Positions 33,371-40,664 of a stretch of 41,056 nucleotides of DNA are shown in pieces. The stretch lies in assembly GCA_964400165.1 (NCBI GenBank), contig CAYNSX010000021.1, positions 1 to 41,056 on the forward strand, written 5' to 3'. The notes beneath the pieces were generated by a model, which did no database searches, was not told the origin of the DNA, and worked only from the letters and a program-made list of their open reading frames with translations. This stretch comes from CAYNSX01 sp964400165 (lineage in GTDB: Bacteria > Armatimonadota > Hebobacteria > CAYNSX01). The stretch's first letter is position 1. Each line of letters opens with the position of its first letter. Position numbers and translations under genes: made by a program.

Positions 33371-34420
33371 ATGACGCCGCGCGAACAGACGGAAGCGATT
33401 GAGGTCGAGACCTTGTCGCCGCTCGCCGCGCACGCAGCGCGCTCCCGCGGCCGGGCGCGCCCCGAAGAGCCGGACACTTATCGCACCGCCTTCCAGCGCG
33501 ACCGCGACCGCCTGCTGCACTGCAAGGCCTTCCGCCGCCTGGCGCACAAGACGCAGGTGTTCATCGCCCCCGAAGGCGACCACTATCGCACCCGCCTGAC
33601 GCACTCGCTCGAAGTGAGCCAGATCGCCCGCACCATCAGCCGGGCGCTGCGCCTGAACGAGGACCTGACCGAGGCCATCGCCTACGGCCACGACCTCGGC
33701 CACACGCCCTTCGGCCACACCGGCGAGGATGCGCTCAACGCCGTCTATCGCTCGTATGACGCCGCGGCGCGCTTCCGGCATTTCGAGCAGAGCGTCCGCA
33801 TCGTCGTAGTGCTGGAGAACGAGGGCGCCGGGCTGAACCTGACCGCCGAAGTGCTCGACGGCATCGGCAAACATTCGAAGGGCAAGGCCGACCTGCAGGC
33901 GGCGCTCGAAGGCGAGAAGGAACTGCCCGCCACGCTCGAAGGCCAGGTGGTGATGTGGGCCGACCGCATCGCCTATCTCAACCACGACCTCGACGACGCC
34001 GTGCGCGCCGACCTGCTGTCGACCGACGACATCCCCGCCCCCATCCGCGATGCGCTGGGCCGGACATCGCGCGAGCGGCTGGCGCGCGTCGTGGGCGACT
34101 GCATCGAAACCTCGGCGGCGCTGATGCAAGAAAGCGCGCCGCACATCGCCCTCAACCACGGACTGGTGACGCTGCTCGACGACCTGAAGGAGTTCATGTT
34201 CGAGCGGGTCTACTTGCCGCGCAACGAGGAGCAGCGGGAGCGGGTGGACGAGGTCATCCGCACGCTCTTCCACCTCTACATGGAGACGCCCGACCGTCTG
34301 CCCGGCTGGCTCTACGCACTCGGCCAGCGGGCGGGCTACCCGCGGGCGGTCTGCGATTACATCGCCGGGATGACCGACCGGTTTGCCAGTCAGCAATATG
34401 AGTTGCTGCTGGCGGCGTAA
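33371..34420 (+). CDS. dgt: dGTPase-like deoxynucleoside triphosphate triphosphohydrolase
   Basis: 349 aa HD-domain protein. It would split dNTPs into deoxynucleoside and triphosphate. Metal ligands of the HD fold: H78 (TRLTHSLE), H107-D108 (GHDLGHTPFGH) and D198 (WADRIAY). CKAFRRLAHKTQVF and the segment AYLNHDLDDAV are typical of dGTPase-like proteins of the shorter bacterial type. It starts 42 bases behind glyS and is probably co-transcribed. The ribosome binding site is weak. The function is inferred from the family; some members act on several dNTPs. Confidence 0.9.
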   Translation: MTPREQTEAIEVETLSPLAAHAARSRGRARPEEPDTYRTAFQRDRDRLLHCKAFRRLAHKTQVFIAPEGDHYRTRLTHSLEVSQIARTISRALRLNEDLTEAIAYGHDLGHTPFGHTGEDALNAVYRSYDAAARFRHFEQSVRIVVVLENEGAGLNLTAEVLDGIGKHSKGKADLQAALEGEKELPATLEGQVVMWADRIAYLNHDLDDAVRADLLSTDDIPAPIRDALGRTSRERLARVVGDCIETSAALMQESAPHIALNHGLVTLLDDLKEFMFERVYLPRNEEQRERVDEVIRTLFHLYMETPDRLPGWLYALGQRAGYPRAVCDYIAGMTDRFASQQYELLLAA

Positions 34421-34427
34421 GAACTTA

Positions 34428-34455
34428 GGTCGTCGGTCGTGGGGTCGTCGGTCGT
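34428..34455 (+). repeat. GGTCGTCGGTCGT direct repeat
   Basis: Two perfect 13-base copies at 34428-34440 and 34443-34455 with period 15, 8 bases behind the dgt stop codon. The style (G-rich, degenerate, tandem, next to a stop codon) is like the left arms of the two four-helix-bundle cassettes. Confidence 0.7.
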
Positions 34456-34502
34456 TGGAAAGTCGGATAGACGCACTGCGAAGAAACTGTGGAAAACTCT
34501 GC

Positions 34503-34530
34503 TTGCAGGGTTTCGGGCTGCGGGTAGAAT
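34503..34530 (+). promoter_or_regulatory. Predicted promoter in the dgt-ALDH spacer
   Basis: TTGCAG (34503-34508), a 16-base spacer, TAGAAT (34525-34530). Transcription would start near 34537, only about 6 bases before the hairpin at 34543, so the product could be a very short RNA. Confidence 0.4.
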
Positions 34531-34542
34531 TGATTTTGGACT

Positions 34543-34581
34543 GAGGGCCAACGCTTCGGCGAAGGCCCTCGGTTCATTTTT
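34543..34581 (+). terminator. Intrinsic terminator with a TTCG loop
   Basis: Stem GAGGGCC/GGCCCTC (34543-34549 and 34564-34570) encloses a second stem CGC-TTCG-GCG, the stable UUCG-type tetraloop. A TTTTT run follows at 34577-34581. It would end dgt transcripts or the short RNA from the promoter just upstream. Confidence 0.6.
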
Positions 34582-34582
34582 C

Positions 34583-34607
34583 TAGGGTGTGGCGTGTAGG
34601 GTGTAGG
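34583..34607 (+). repeat. G/T-rich tract of TGTAGGG units
   Basis: TAGGGTGT, GGCG, TGTAGGG, TGTAGG in series. It resembles GTGTAGGG-type degenerate repeats and differs in sequence from the other G-rich tracts of the window. Confidence 0.5.
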
Positions 34608-34638
34608 ACTTTGAGCGCCGGTGGGTGCGTCGAGTCCA

Positions 34639-34682
34639 CCCTCACCCGGCCTGCGGCCACCCTCTCCCGATGGGGAGAGGGA
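34639..34682. repeat. Dispersed palindromic intergenic repeat
   Basis: Same family as the copies at 63-109 and 184-230: CCCTCACCCGGCC, GCGGCCACCC, then TCTCCC/GGGAGAGGGA. Similarity continues for about 20 bases on the right side (ACTGCGCATCTGCCCTG against ACGACGCATCAACCCTG). Confidence 0.75.
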
Positions 34683-34804
34683 CTGCGCATCTGCCCTGAC
34701 CGCATTGAAATCCTTGTTTCCTCGTTTCCTCGCAGTTTGTTCTCCCATCCCGCTTCTCTCCTCTCCCTTTCCCTTCCCTTTCCCCCCTGTGGCACAATGA
34801 GGGC

Positions 34805-34820
34805 GTCCGCTGGGGCGGAC
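34805..34820 (+). promoter_or_regulatory. Short hairpin before the ALDH ribosome binding site
   Basis: GTCCGC, loop TGGG, GCGGAC: a perfect 6-bp stem 10 bases upstream of GGGAGG (34831-34836), which serves ATG 34844. It may affect access to the ribosome binding site; no regulator can be named. Confidence 0.35.
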
Positions 34821-34843
34821 CGGCTGTGCTGGGAGGCCTGACG

Positions 34844-36349
34844 ATGGCTGTGGCGACGAAAGCGGAAGTGCTGACCTGCAAGCACCTGATCGGCGGCAAG
34901 TGGCAGGACTCCGCCGACGGCAAGACCTTCGAGAGCATCAATCCCGCTACCGGCGAGACGCTCGCCGTCTGCGCCGCCGGCGGGCCGCGGGAGGTCAACC
35001 AGGCCGTCGAGTCCGCGGTGCGGGCGTACGACAAGTGGCGGCTGACGCCGGCGCCGCGCCGGGCCGAGATCCTCTTCCGGCTGGCCGAGACGCTCATCGC
35101 CCGCAAGGAAGACCTCGCCGTCCTCATGGCCCAGGAGATGGGCAAGGTGCTCAAGGAGACGCGGGGCGATGTCCAGGAAGCCATTGATATGGCCTACTAC
35201 ATGGCGGGCGAGGGGCGGCGCCTTTTCGGGCAGACCGTGCCGGCGGAACTGCCGAACAAGTTTGCGATGTCGGTGCGCGACCCGGTCGGCGTCTGCGCGC
35301 TGATCACACCGTGGAACTTCCCGATGGCGATCCCATCATGGAAGATTCTGCCCGCGCTCATCGCCGGCAACACGGTCGTGTTCAAACCCGCGTCGGACAC
35401 GCCCATCCTGGCCTGGAAGTTCGTGCAAATTCTGCAGGAGTGCGGCCTGCCCGAGGGCGTCGTCAATTTCGTGATGGGGAGCGGCAGCGGCGTCGGCGCG
35501 CCGCTCGCCGAGCATGGCGATGTGAAGGTGGTGTCGTTCACCGGCTCGACTTCGGTCGGGGCTGCGCTGTCGGACGCTTGCTCGCGCCCCGGCAAGAAAA
35601 TCAGTCTCGAACTCGGCGGCAAGAACGCCATCCTGGTGATGGACGACGCCGATGTCGACCTGGCGATCGAGGGCATCGTCTGGTCGGCATTCGGCACCAG
35701 CGGCCAGCGCTGCACCGCGGCGAGCCGCGTCATCGTGGATAACACGCTCGTGGACGAAGTGACCGAGAAAATCGTGGCGCGCGCCAAGGCGCTGCGCCTC
35801 GGCGACCCGACCGACCCGAAGACCGAGATGGGCCCGCTGGTGAACTACGACCGTGTCGGCGCCGTACACGAATACACGGAGATCGGCAAGGAAGAGGGCG
35901 CGGAACTCCTATGCGGCGGTGAAGCGGCGCGCGACGGCGACTTGAGCCGCGGCGCGTTCTACAAGCCGACCGTCTTCGGCAATGTGAAGCCGCACATGCG
36001 CATCGCGCAGGAGGAAATCTTCGGCCCGACGACCGCCATCATCGGCGTGGACGGCCTCGACGAGGCGGTGCGCGTCAACAACGAGACTGCGTTCGGCCTG
36101 TCGTCCAGCATCTACACGCGCGATGTCAACCGCGCCTTCCGGGCGGTGCGCGACATCACCACCGGCATCGTCTATGTGAACGCCGGCACCATCGGCGCCG
36201 AGGTGCACCTGCCCTTCGGCGGCACCCGCGGCACCGGCAACGGCCACCGCGAAGCCGGCCAGGCCGCGTTCGAGACCTTCACCGAGTGGAAGTCCATCTA
36301 TGTGGACTTCTCCGGCAAACTGCAGCGCGCGCAGATTGACACGGAGTAG
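34844..36349 (+). CDS. NAD(P)-dependent aldehyde dehydrogenase family protein
   Basis: 501 aa from ATG 34844 with GGGAGG at 34831-34836. All catalytic parts are present: TPWNFPMAIP (N158), FTGSTSVG (cofactor loop), E256 in LELGGKNA and the nucleophile C290 in SGQRCTAASR. The end reads YVNAGTIGAEVHLPFGGTRG, then TGNGHREAG, a signature of a subgroup related to semialdehyde dehydrogenases. The substrate cannot be told from the sequence. The gene stands alone between two repeat-rich spacers; its stop is 13 bases before the first hairpin of the REP-like array. Confidence 0.92.
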   Translation: MAVATKAEVLTCKHLIGGKWQDSADGKTFESINPATGETLAVCAAGGPREVNQAVESAVRAYDKWRLTPAPRRAEILFRLAETLIARKEDLAVLMAQEMGKVLKETRGDVQEAIDMAYYMAGEGRRLFGQTVPAELPNKFAMSVRDPVGVCALITPWNFPMAIPSWKILPALIAGNTVVFKPASDTPILAWKFVQILQECGLPEGVVNFVMGSGSGVGAPLAEHGDVKVVSFTGSTSVGAALSDACSRPGKKISLELGGKNAILVMDDADVDLAIEGIVWSAFGTSGQRCTAASRVIVDNTLVDEVTEKIVARAKALRLGDPTDPKTEMGPLVNYDRVGAVHEYTEIGKEEGAELLCGGEAARDGDLSRGAFYKPTVFGNVKPHMRIAQEEIFGPTTAIIGVDGLDEAVRVNNETAFGLSSSIYTRDVNRAFRAVRDITTGIVYVNAGTIGAEVHLPFGGTRGTGNGHREAGQAAFETFTEWKSIYVDFSGKLQRAQIDTE

Positions 36350-36361
36350 GGCGGGGCTTGC

Positions 36362-36907
36362 AGCCCGGCCGTGAAGCGGCCGGGCTAGCACAACAGCGCC
36401 CCTTCGAGATATTCACACTGAACCTGCACCCGGCCGTGAAGCGGCCGGGCTAGCACAACAGCGCCCCATGAATGGGGCGCGCAACGATGCACAGCATGCG
36501 CCCGCTTCAGCGGGCGTTCTTTTGCTAGCCCGGCGACTTCATCGCCGGGCAACTTCGGCCCGGCCGTGAAGCGGCCGGGCTAGAACAACAGCGCCCCATC
36601 GAGATATTCACACTGAATCTGCACCCGGCCGTGAAGCGGCCGGGCTAGAACAACAGCGCCCCATGAATGGGGCGCCAGAGTCTTCCCCCTCCCAATTGTT
36701 GCCAGACGCGCTGCGAACCCCACGGCAGTTCGCCCGCTTCAGCGGGCGTTGTTTTGCTAGCCCGGCGACTTCATCGCCGGGCGCTTGCGGCCCGGCCGTG
36801 AAACGGCCGGGCTAGAACAACAGCGTCCCTTCGAGACATTCATACTGAATCTGCACCCGGCCGTGAAGCGGCCGGGCTAAAACAAGAGCGCCCCATGAAT
36901 GGGGCGC
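36362..36907. repeat. REP-like hairpin array, left of the RAYT gene
   Basis: Four hairpin types alternate. A: stem CCCGGCCG/CGGCCGGG, loop TGAAG (36362-36386, 36429-36449, 36558-36580, 36624-36644, 36791-36811, 36856-36876). B: stem GCGCCCCAT/ATGGGGCGC, loop GA (36461-36480, 36656-36675, 36888-36907). C: CGCCCGCT/AGCGGGCG, loop TC (36499-36516, 36731-36748). D: CCCGGCGA/TCGCCGGG, loop CTTCA, the complement of the A loop (36528-36550, 36760-36782). The order A-A-B-C-D repeats as a module of about 120 plus 50 bases: copies start at 36362, 36558 and 36791. No gene lies in 36350-36898. Confidence 0.85.
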
Positions 36908-37384
36908 GAAAGTCGTCGGAATCGCGATCGCAGGCGGTATCGGTCGGATGGCGAAAGACGATATGTGCCATTCTGGGAACTCTTCTATCACTTCGTATGG
37001 GCGACACAAGGTCGCGCCCAAGTGATCGACACTGTCGTTGAGCCTCATCTCTACCAGTACATTGAAAACAAGACGGCATCGTATGAGGGATCGGTGATTG
37101 CCATCGGCGGCACGCCCGACCATGTGCATCTCGTCGTTTCATTGCCCCCAAAGGTCGCACCGGCCGTGTTCATCGGCGCGGTCAAGGGGAGTGCCTCGCG
37201 GTATCTGAACCAGTCTTCACCCGCCCTGCAGGGCTTCCGATGGCAAACTGAATACAGCGTCCTCTCCCTGTCGCAACAGCAACTGCCAAAGATCGTGGGG
37301 TACGTCCAGAGGCAGAAGGAACATCACCGGGCCGGTGAACTTGATTGCAAGCTTGAACCACCTGACGACACTGACGCATCTTAA
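36899..37384 (+). CDS. REP-associated tyrosine transposase (RAYT/IS200-like Y1)
   Basis: 161 aa from ATG 36899; GTG 36965 is an alternative start (VPFWELFYHFVWATQ). The HUH motif is GGTPDHVHLVVSL (H75, H77) and the nucleophile Tyr is expected at Y135 in KIVGYVQRQKEHH. WQTEYSVLSLS is typical of the group. Y1 transposases of this type cut and join single-stranded DNA at hairpins; RAYTs are domesticated single copies linked to REP palindromes. The gene is flanked by such palindromes on both sides, and its ATG lies in the 3' arm of hairpin B (36888-36907), which could restrain translation. GC is below that of the neighbours. Confidence 0.88.
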   Translation: MGRESRRNRDRRRYRSDGERRYVPFWELFYHFVWATQGRAQVIDTVVEPHLYQYIENKTASYEGSVIAIGGTPDHVHLVVSLPPKVAPAVFIGAVKGSASRYLNQSSPALQGFRWQTEYSVLSLSQQQLPKIVGYVQRQKEHHRAGELDCKLEPPDDTDAS

Positions 37385-37391
37385 TCAGTTC

Positions 37392-37417
37392 GCACCCCAT
37401 TTATGGGGTGCTTTTTT
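37392..37417 (+). terminator. Intrinsic terminator of the RAYT gene
   Basis: Stem GCACCCCAT/ATGGGGTGC with loop TT (37392-37409 region, ending 37411) followed by TTTTTT (37412-37417). It is a variant of hairpin B of the array, adapted as a terminator 8 bases behind the stop codon. Confidence 0.75.
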
Positions 37418-37421
37418 CCTA

Positions 37422-37694
37422 GCCCGGTGACTTCATCGCCGGGCAGAGGAAGTGCGCATCATCGAGCCGAAGGAACGGAGTTGCCTTGCTGACCCATTGC
37501 GAACGGCACTCTGCTGAGAGCCCATTCACGAGGCGGTTTCATGCTCGCCCGGCGACTTCATCGCCGGGCAGAGGAAGTGCGCATCATCGAGCCGAAGGAA
37601 CGGAGTTGCCTTGCTGACCCATTGCGAACGGCACTCTGCTGAGAGCCCATTCACGAGGCGGTTTCATGCTCGCCCGGCGACTTCATCGCCGGGC
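37422..37694. repeat. 125-bp tandem repeat, 2.2 copies, each headed by hairpin D
   Basis: Copies at 37422-37546 and 37547-37671, then hairpin D alone at 37672-37694. The units start with stem CCCGGCGA/TCGCCGGG. They differ by one base (GTGA in the first copy where the second has GCGA), so this is not a plain assembly duplication. The rest of the unit shows no coding frame. Confidence 0.85.
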
Positions 37695-37699
37695 TTCGG

Positions 37700-37821
37700 C
37701 CCGGCCGTGAAGCGGCCGGGCTAGAACAACAGCGCCCCATGAATGGGGCGCACAAAGATTCTCAACACGAGCCCGCTTCAGCGGGTGGATTTCGTCAGCC
37801 CGGGGATTGCATCCTCGGGCT
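37700..37821. repeat. REP-like hairpin cluster, right of the RAYT gene
   Basis: Hairpins A (37700-37720), B (37732-37751) and C (37772-37785) in the same order as in the left array. A degenerate hairpin follows at 37797-37821 (AGCCCGGGGAT/ATCCTCGGGCT). The remaining 69 bases up to the Nif3-like gene contain its ribosome binding site (GGAG) and nothing else I can name. Confidence 0.8.
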
Positions 37822-37890
37822 CGCGAAGGCGCTTTCCAGGACTCTTCTCTCCTTTGTCCAATTCAGATTCATTCAGATAACGGAGACCCC

Positions 37891-38712
37891 ATGACCACCG
37901 ACGACCTGATGCAGTTGGCGCTCGAGATGGTGCGCTGGACGGAAGTGCCGGGCGATTCGGCGATCTTCCGGCCGGGGAAGAACATCCGCCGCGTGCTGCT
38001 CGGCATTGATATCGGCGCCGCGGAATTGAAGATGGCGAAGGACCTTGGCTACGACTGCTGCATTGCGCATCACCCGATGAGCCAGTTGATGGGCGCCTGG
38101 AAGGTGTACGAATGGCATGTGGACCAGATGGTGGCCGCGGGCGTCTCAAAGCACGATGCGCTGCAGGCCGTCACGGCCACGCTCACCCGATCGGAAATTC
38201 TGTCGCACATCTACAACTACGACCACTTGCGTTCAGTCGCGGCGCTGCTCGAGATGCCATTCCTGAACATCCACTCGCCCTGCGATGAAATCGGCCGCCG
38301 CATCATTCAGGGCAAAATTGACGAGACGCTGAAGGCGAAGCCGCAGGCGACCGTGGGCGACATCGTGGACGCCATCGGCACGATCGGCGAATTCCGCAAT
38401 GCGGAGACGCAAATCCTCGTGCGACTCGGCCGCCGGGAGAACCAGGCCGGACGCGTTGTCTTCAGCCACGCGGCGCTGACGAACGGCGGCGCCGCGGTGG
38501 CGAACGCATATTTCAAGCACGGCACCGGCACTGTTGTCTACATTCATATCGCCCCCGAAGAACTCGCCCGCTTGCAGCAGGACAATCTGGGCAACCTGAT
38601 CGTCACCGGCCACATCGCCAGCGACTCCGTCGGCATCAATCCGTATGTGGCGCGGCTAAGGGATGCCGGAATTGAGATCGATACCTTCTCTGGTATCGTC
38701 GCGAGTTCGTAG
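37891..38712 (+). CDS. Nif3-like dinuclear metal centre protein
   Basis: 273 aa from ATG 37891 (GGAG at 37882-37885). It resembles the NIF3/DUF34 family, toroidal hexamers with a two-metal site and no firmly known reaction. CCIAHHPM (H60-H61) is the usual metal-binding HHP motif, LNIHSPCDE follows in the middle, and VTGHIASDSVGINPY near the C-terminus is typical. The lid domain present in longer family members is missing. The last codons and the stop lie in the left repeat of the second four-helix-bundle module (from 38704). Confidence 0.82.
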   Translation: MTTDDLMQLALEMVRWTEVPGDSAIFRPGKNIRRVLLGIDIGAAELKMAKDLGYDCCIAHHPMSQLMGAWKVYEWHVDQMVAAGVSKHDALQAVTATLTRSEILSHIYNYDHLRSVAALLEMPFLNIHSPCDEIGRRIIQGKIDETLKAKPQATVGDIVDAIGTIGEFRNAETQILVRLGRRENQAGRVVFSHAALTNGGAAVANAYFKHGTGTVVYIHIAPEELARLQQDNLGNLIVTGHIASDSVGINPYVARLRDAGIEIDTFSGIVASS

Positions 38713-39182
38713 TGCGTAGTCTGTAGTGAGTAGGAACAGACAATCCGGCCCCGAAGTACTCAAGATGCATGGTTACAAACGACAAGTCGAGGGATTTTCG
38801 AGGACTCATTGCCTGGCAGAAGGCAATGGACTTGGCCTGTGAGACTCACCGTCTGACTGCTGCGTTCCCGACCGAGGAACGCTTCGGACTGACGATGCAA
38901 TTGCGCCGCGCGGCCGTCTCAATTCCCGCAAACATCGCTGAAGGGTATCGTCGGACCGGTGCTGACTTCACCAGATTCTTGCGCATCGCGCTCGGCTCGG
39001 CCGCGGAAATGGAGACCTTGCTGGAACTTGCAACTCGTCTGCGCCGCGGCGAACCAGAGTCTCTTCAGTCGTCCTGGCACTTGCCCAGGAAGTCGGAAGA
39101 CTTACCGGAGGATTGCTCAGAAGCACTCGGAGGAAGACCGATCGTGTTTGACCTACGCACTACGAACTACGCACTACGCACT
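38704..39182 (+). mobile_element. Four-helix-bundle cassette 2, bounded by GTAGTGC-type inverted repeats
   Basis: The left arm, 38704-38733, is a degenerate series of GTAGTGCGTAG units; the right arm, 39152-39182, is its inverted counterpart. A 16-base core (38704-38719 against 39153-39168) matches perfectly in inverted orientation. The length is 479 bp, against 480 bp for cassette 1, yet the repeat sequence is unrelated. The upstream gene ends inside the left arm and the four-helix-bundle frame ends where the right arm begins. Confidence 0.6.
38769..39151 (+). pseudogene. Four-helix-bundle protein (S23/Avd-like), frameshifted
   Basis: Frame 1 gives an intact N-terminal two thirds: FRGLIAWQKAMDLACETHRL, RRAAVSIPANIAEGYRRTG (the family 'IAEG' loop), FTRFLRIALGSAAEMETLLE. 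After EPESLQS the family-like sequence continues in another frame as VLALAQEVGRLTGGLLRST and stops at TGA 39149-39151, directly before the right repeat. One missing base near 39071-39077 restores a normal 127-residue protein. Without that, frame 1 runs on to 39215 through the repeat, giving a nonsense tail (TTNYALRTDQ). It is a pseudogene or a sequencing error. Confidence 0.75.
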
Positions 39183-39211
39183 GACCAAATCACGCCACCC
39201 GCTACACGCTC

Positions 39212-39892
39212 ATGAAGCGCCCCTCTGACACCCCCCCCTATGTCACCCCCGCCACCCTGCCCGACAAAGCGCGCGCCTGGGCGGAGCAGATTGCGAAATA
39301 CAACCGCCACACGCTGAAACTGCACCCCGACCGCGCCGCGCTGCTCATCGTGGATATGCAGCGCTTCTTCCTCGATCCGAACGGCATGGCGTTCTGCCGC
39401 GGCGGGCCGGCCGTCGTGCCGAACTGCCGAAGGTTGCTCGATGCGTTTCGCGCGGCCGGGCGGCCGGTGCTCTTCACCGCCTACTGCCACCGCGGCGACG
39501 ACCTGGGCATCCTCGACGGGTGGTGGACGGCCGTCTGCCGCGACGGGAGTCCAGAGGCGGAGATCACGCCCGATTTGCTCCCGCTTCCGACCGAGCGCGT
39601 CATTGTGAAGCGCCGCTACTCGGCGTTCTTTGGCACCGACCTCGAACTGACGCTGCGCCACCAGGGCATCACCGACCTGGTCGTCTGCGGCGTGATGACG
39701 AATCTCTGTGTCGAAAGCACCGTGCGCGACGCGTTCTTCCGCGACTTCCGCTGCTTCACGCTGCTCGATGCGACCGGTACCGTCGACGAGCCACTGCAGC
39801 TGGCCTCACTGCGCAATCTGGCGTTCGGGTGCAGTTATGTCGTCGCCACCGACGACATCATCCGGTGGCTGCAACCGCCCGCGGGAGTGTGA
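39212..39892 (+). CDS. Isochorismatase-family cysteine hydrolase
   Basis: 226 aa. Catalytic triad of the family: D48 in ALLIVDMQ, K133 in VIVKRRYSAFF and C166 in GVMTNLCVEST, with a cis-peptide motif before the cysteine. The N-terminal 40 residues (PPYVTPATLPDKARAWAEQI) form an extension. Substrates in this family range from isochorismate to nicotinamide and carbamoyl compounds, and nothing nearby decides. The ATG follows the right repeat of cassette 2 by 30 bases, with no good ribosome binding site. The last 35 bases overlap the convergent DAHP synthase gene. Confidence 0.9.
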   Translation: MKRPSDTPPYVTPATLPDKARAWAEQIAKYNRHTLKLHPDRAALLIVDMQRFFLDPNGMAFCRGGPAVVPNCRRLLDAFRAAGRPVLFTAYCHRGDDLGILDGWWTAVCRDGSPEAEITPDLLPLPTERVIVKRRYSAFFGTDLELTLRHQGITDLVVCGVMTNLCVESTVRDAFFRDFRCFTLLDATGTVDEPLQLASLRNLAFGCSYVVATDDIIRWLQPPAGV

Positions 39893-40664
39893 GCGAACGC
39901 CCGACCGCCGCGGCGAGCGGCCCCAATTCGCGCATCAATTGCGCGAAGCGCACCGGCTGCAGCGACTGCATCCCGTCCGACAGCGCCCGCTCCGGGTCCG
40001 GGTGCACTTCGATGAGCAGGCCGTCGGCGCCTGCCGCGACACCCGCCATCGCCATCGCCGGCACCAGCGACCAGCGGCCGGTCCCGTGGCTCGGATCCAC
40101 GATGACGGGCAGGTGCGACTGTTCCTTCGCCACCGCCACCGCGTTGAGGTCGAGCGTGAAGCGCGTCGCCGTCTCGAAAGTGCGAATGCCGCGCTCGCAG
40201 AGCAGCACCTGGTCGTTGCCGCTGGAGAGCAGATATTCGGCGGCGAGCAGCCACTCCTCGATCGTCGCCGCGTAGTGCCGCTTGAGCAGCACCGGCTTGC
40301 CGAGCCCCGCCACCTCGCGCAGCAGCGCGCTGTTCGTCATACTGCGCGCGCCGATCTGCAGGATGTCGGCGTAGGCGGCGACCGTGTCCGCGTGCCGGAC
40401 ATCAAGCACTTCGGTGATGACCTTCAGTCCGAACTGATCGCCGGCGGCGCGCAGCAACCGCAGCCCCTCCTCACCCAGCCCCTGAAACTCGTACGGCGAA
40501 GTGCGCGGCTTGTAGGCGCCGCCGCGCAAGACGCGCGCACCGGCATCGGCGACCGCCCGCGCGGTCGTCATCAGTTGCTCTTCCGATTCGACCGAGCACG
40601 GCCCCGCCATCACCACCACCTCGCGTCCGCCGAACACCACCTCGCCGACGCGCACCTCGCTCAT
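39858..40664 (-). CDS. aroF: 3-deoxy-7-phosphoheptulonate (DAHP) synthase, type I-beta
   Basis: 268 aa from ATG 40664, which overlaps the stop of hisC (ATGA). It condenses phosphoenolpyruvate and erythrose 4-phosphate in the first step of the shikimate pathway. Motifs: MAGPCSVESEEQL, RGGAYKPRTSPYEFQGLG, LKVITEVLD, KPVLLKRHYAATIEEW, DPSHGTGRW and DGLLIEVHPDPERALSDG. This is the short KDO8P-synthase-like type without the long N-terminal extension; no ACT or ferredoxin-like regulatory domain is attached, so feedback control is not evident. Confidence 0.95.
   Translation of the reverse strand: MSEVRVGEVVFGGREVVVMAGPCSVESEEQLMTTARAVADAGARVLRGGAYKPRTSPYEFQGLGEEGLRLLRAAGDQFGLKVITEVLDVRHADTVAAYADILQIGARSMTNSALLREVAGLGKPVLLKRHYAATIEEWLLAAEYLLSSGNDQVLLCERGIRTFETATRFTLDLNAVAVAKEQSHLPVIVDPSHGTGRWSLVPAMAMAGVAAGADGLLIEVHPDPERALSDGMQSLQPVRFAQLMRELGPLAAAVGRSLTLPRAVAATG

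Larger units (their letters stand above)
34421..34843. other. 423-bp spacer rich in repeats, no gene
   Basis: No protein-coding frame is convincing. It holds, in order: a GGTCGTCGGTCGT direct repeat, a promoter-like pair, a TTCG-loop hairpin with T-run, a G/T-rich tract, a dispersed palindromic repeat, a nearly pure pyrimidine tract (34741-34788) and a short hairpin before the aldehyde dehydrogenase gene. The G-rich tracts on the left and the C-rich tract on the right mimic the arrangement of the four-helix-bundle cassettes without the gene. Confidence 0.6.

Noticed and set aside
34790..34800. Sigma-54 promoter suggested by TGGCAC before the ALDH gene
   Set aside because: The required GC element at the -12 position is missing at the right spacing.
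36362..37821. Possible CRISPR array
   Set aside because: Repeats are perfect short palindromes of four kinds with irregular spacing and repeated, not unique, spacers; no cas genes are present.
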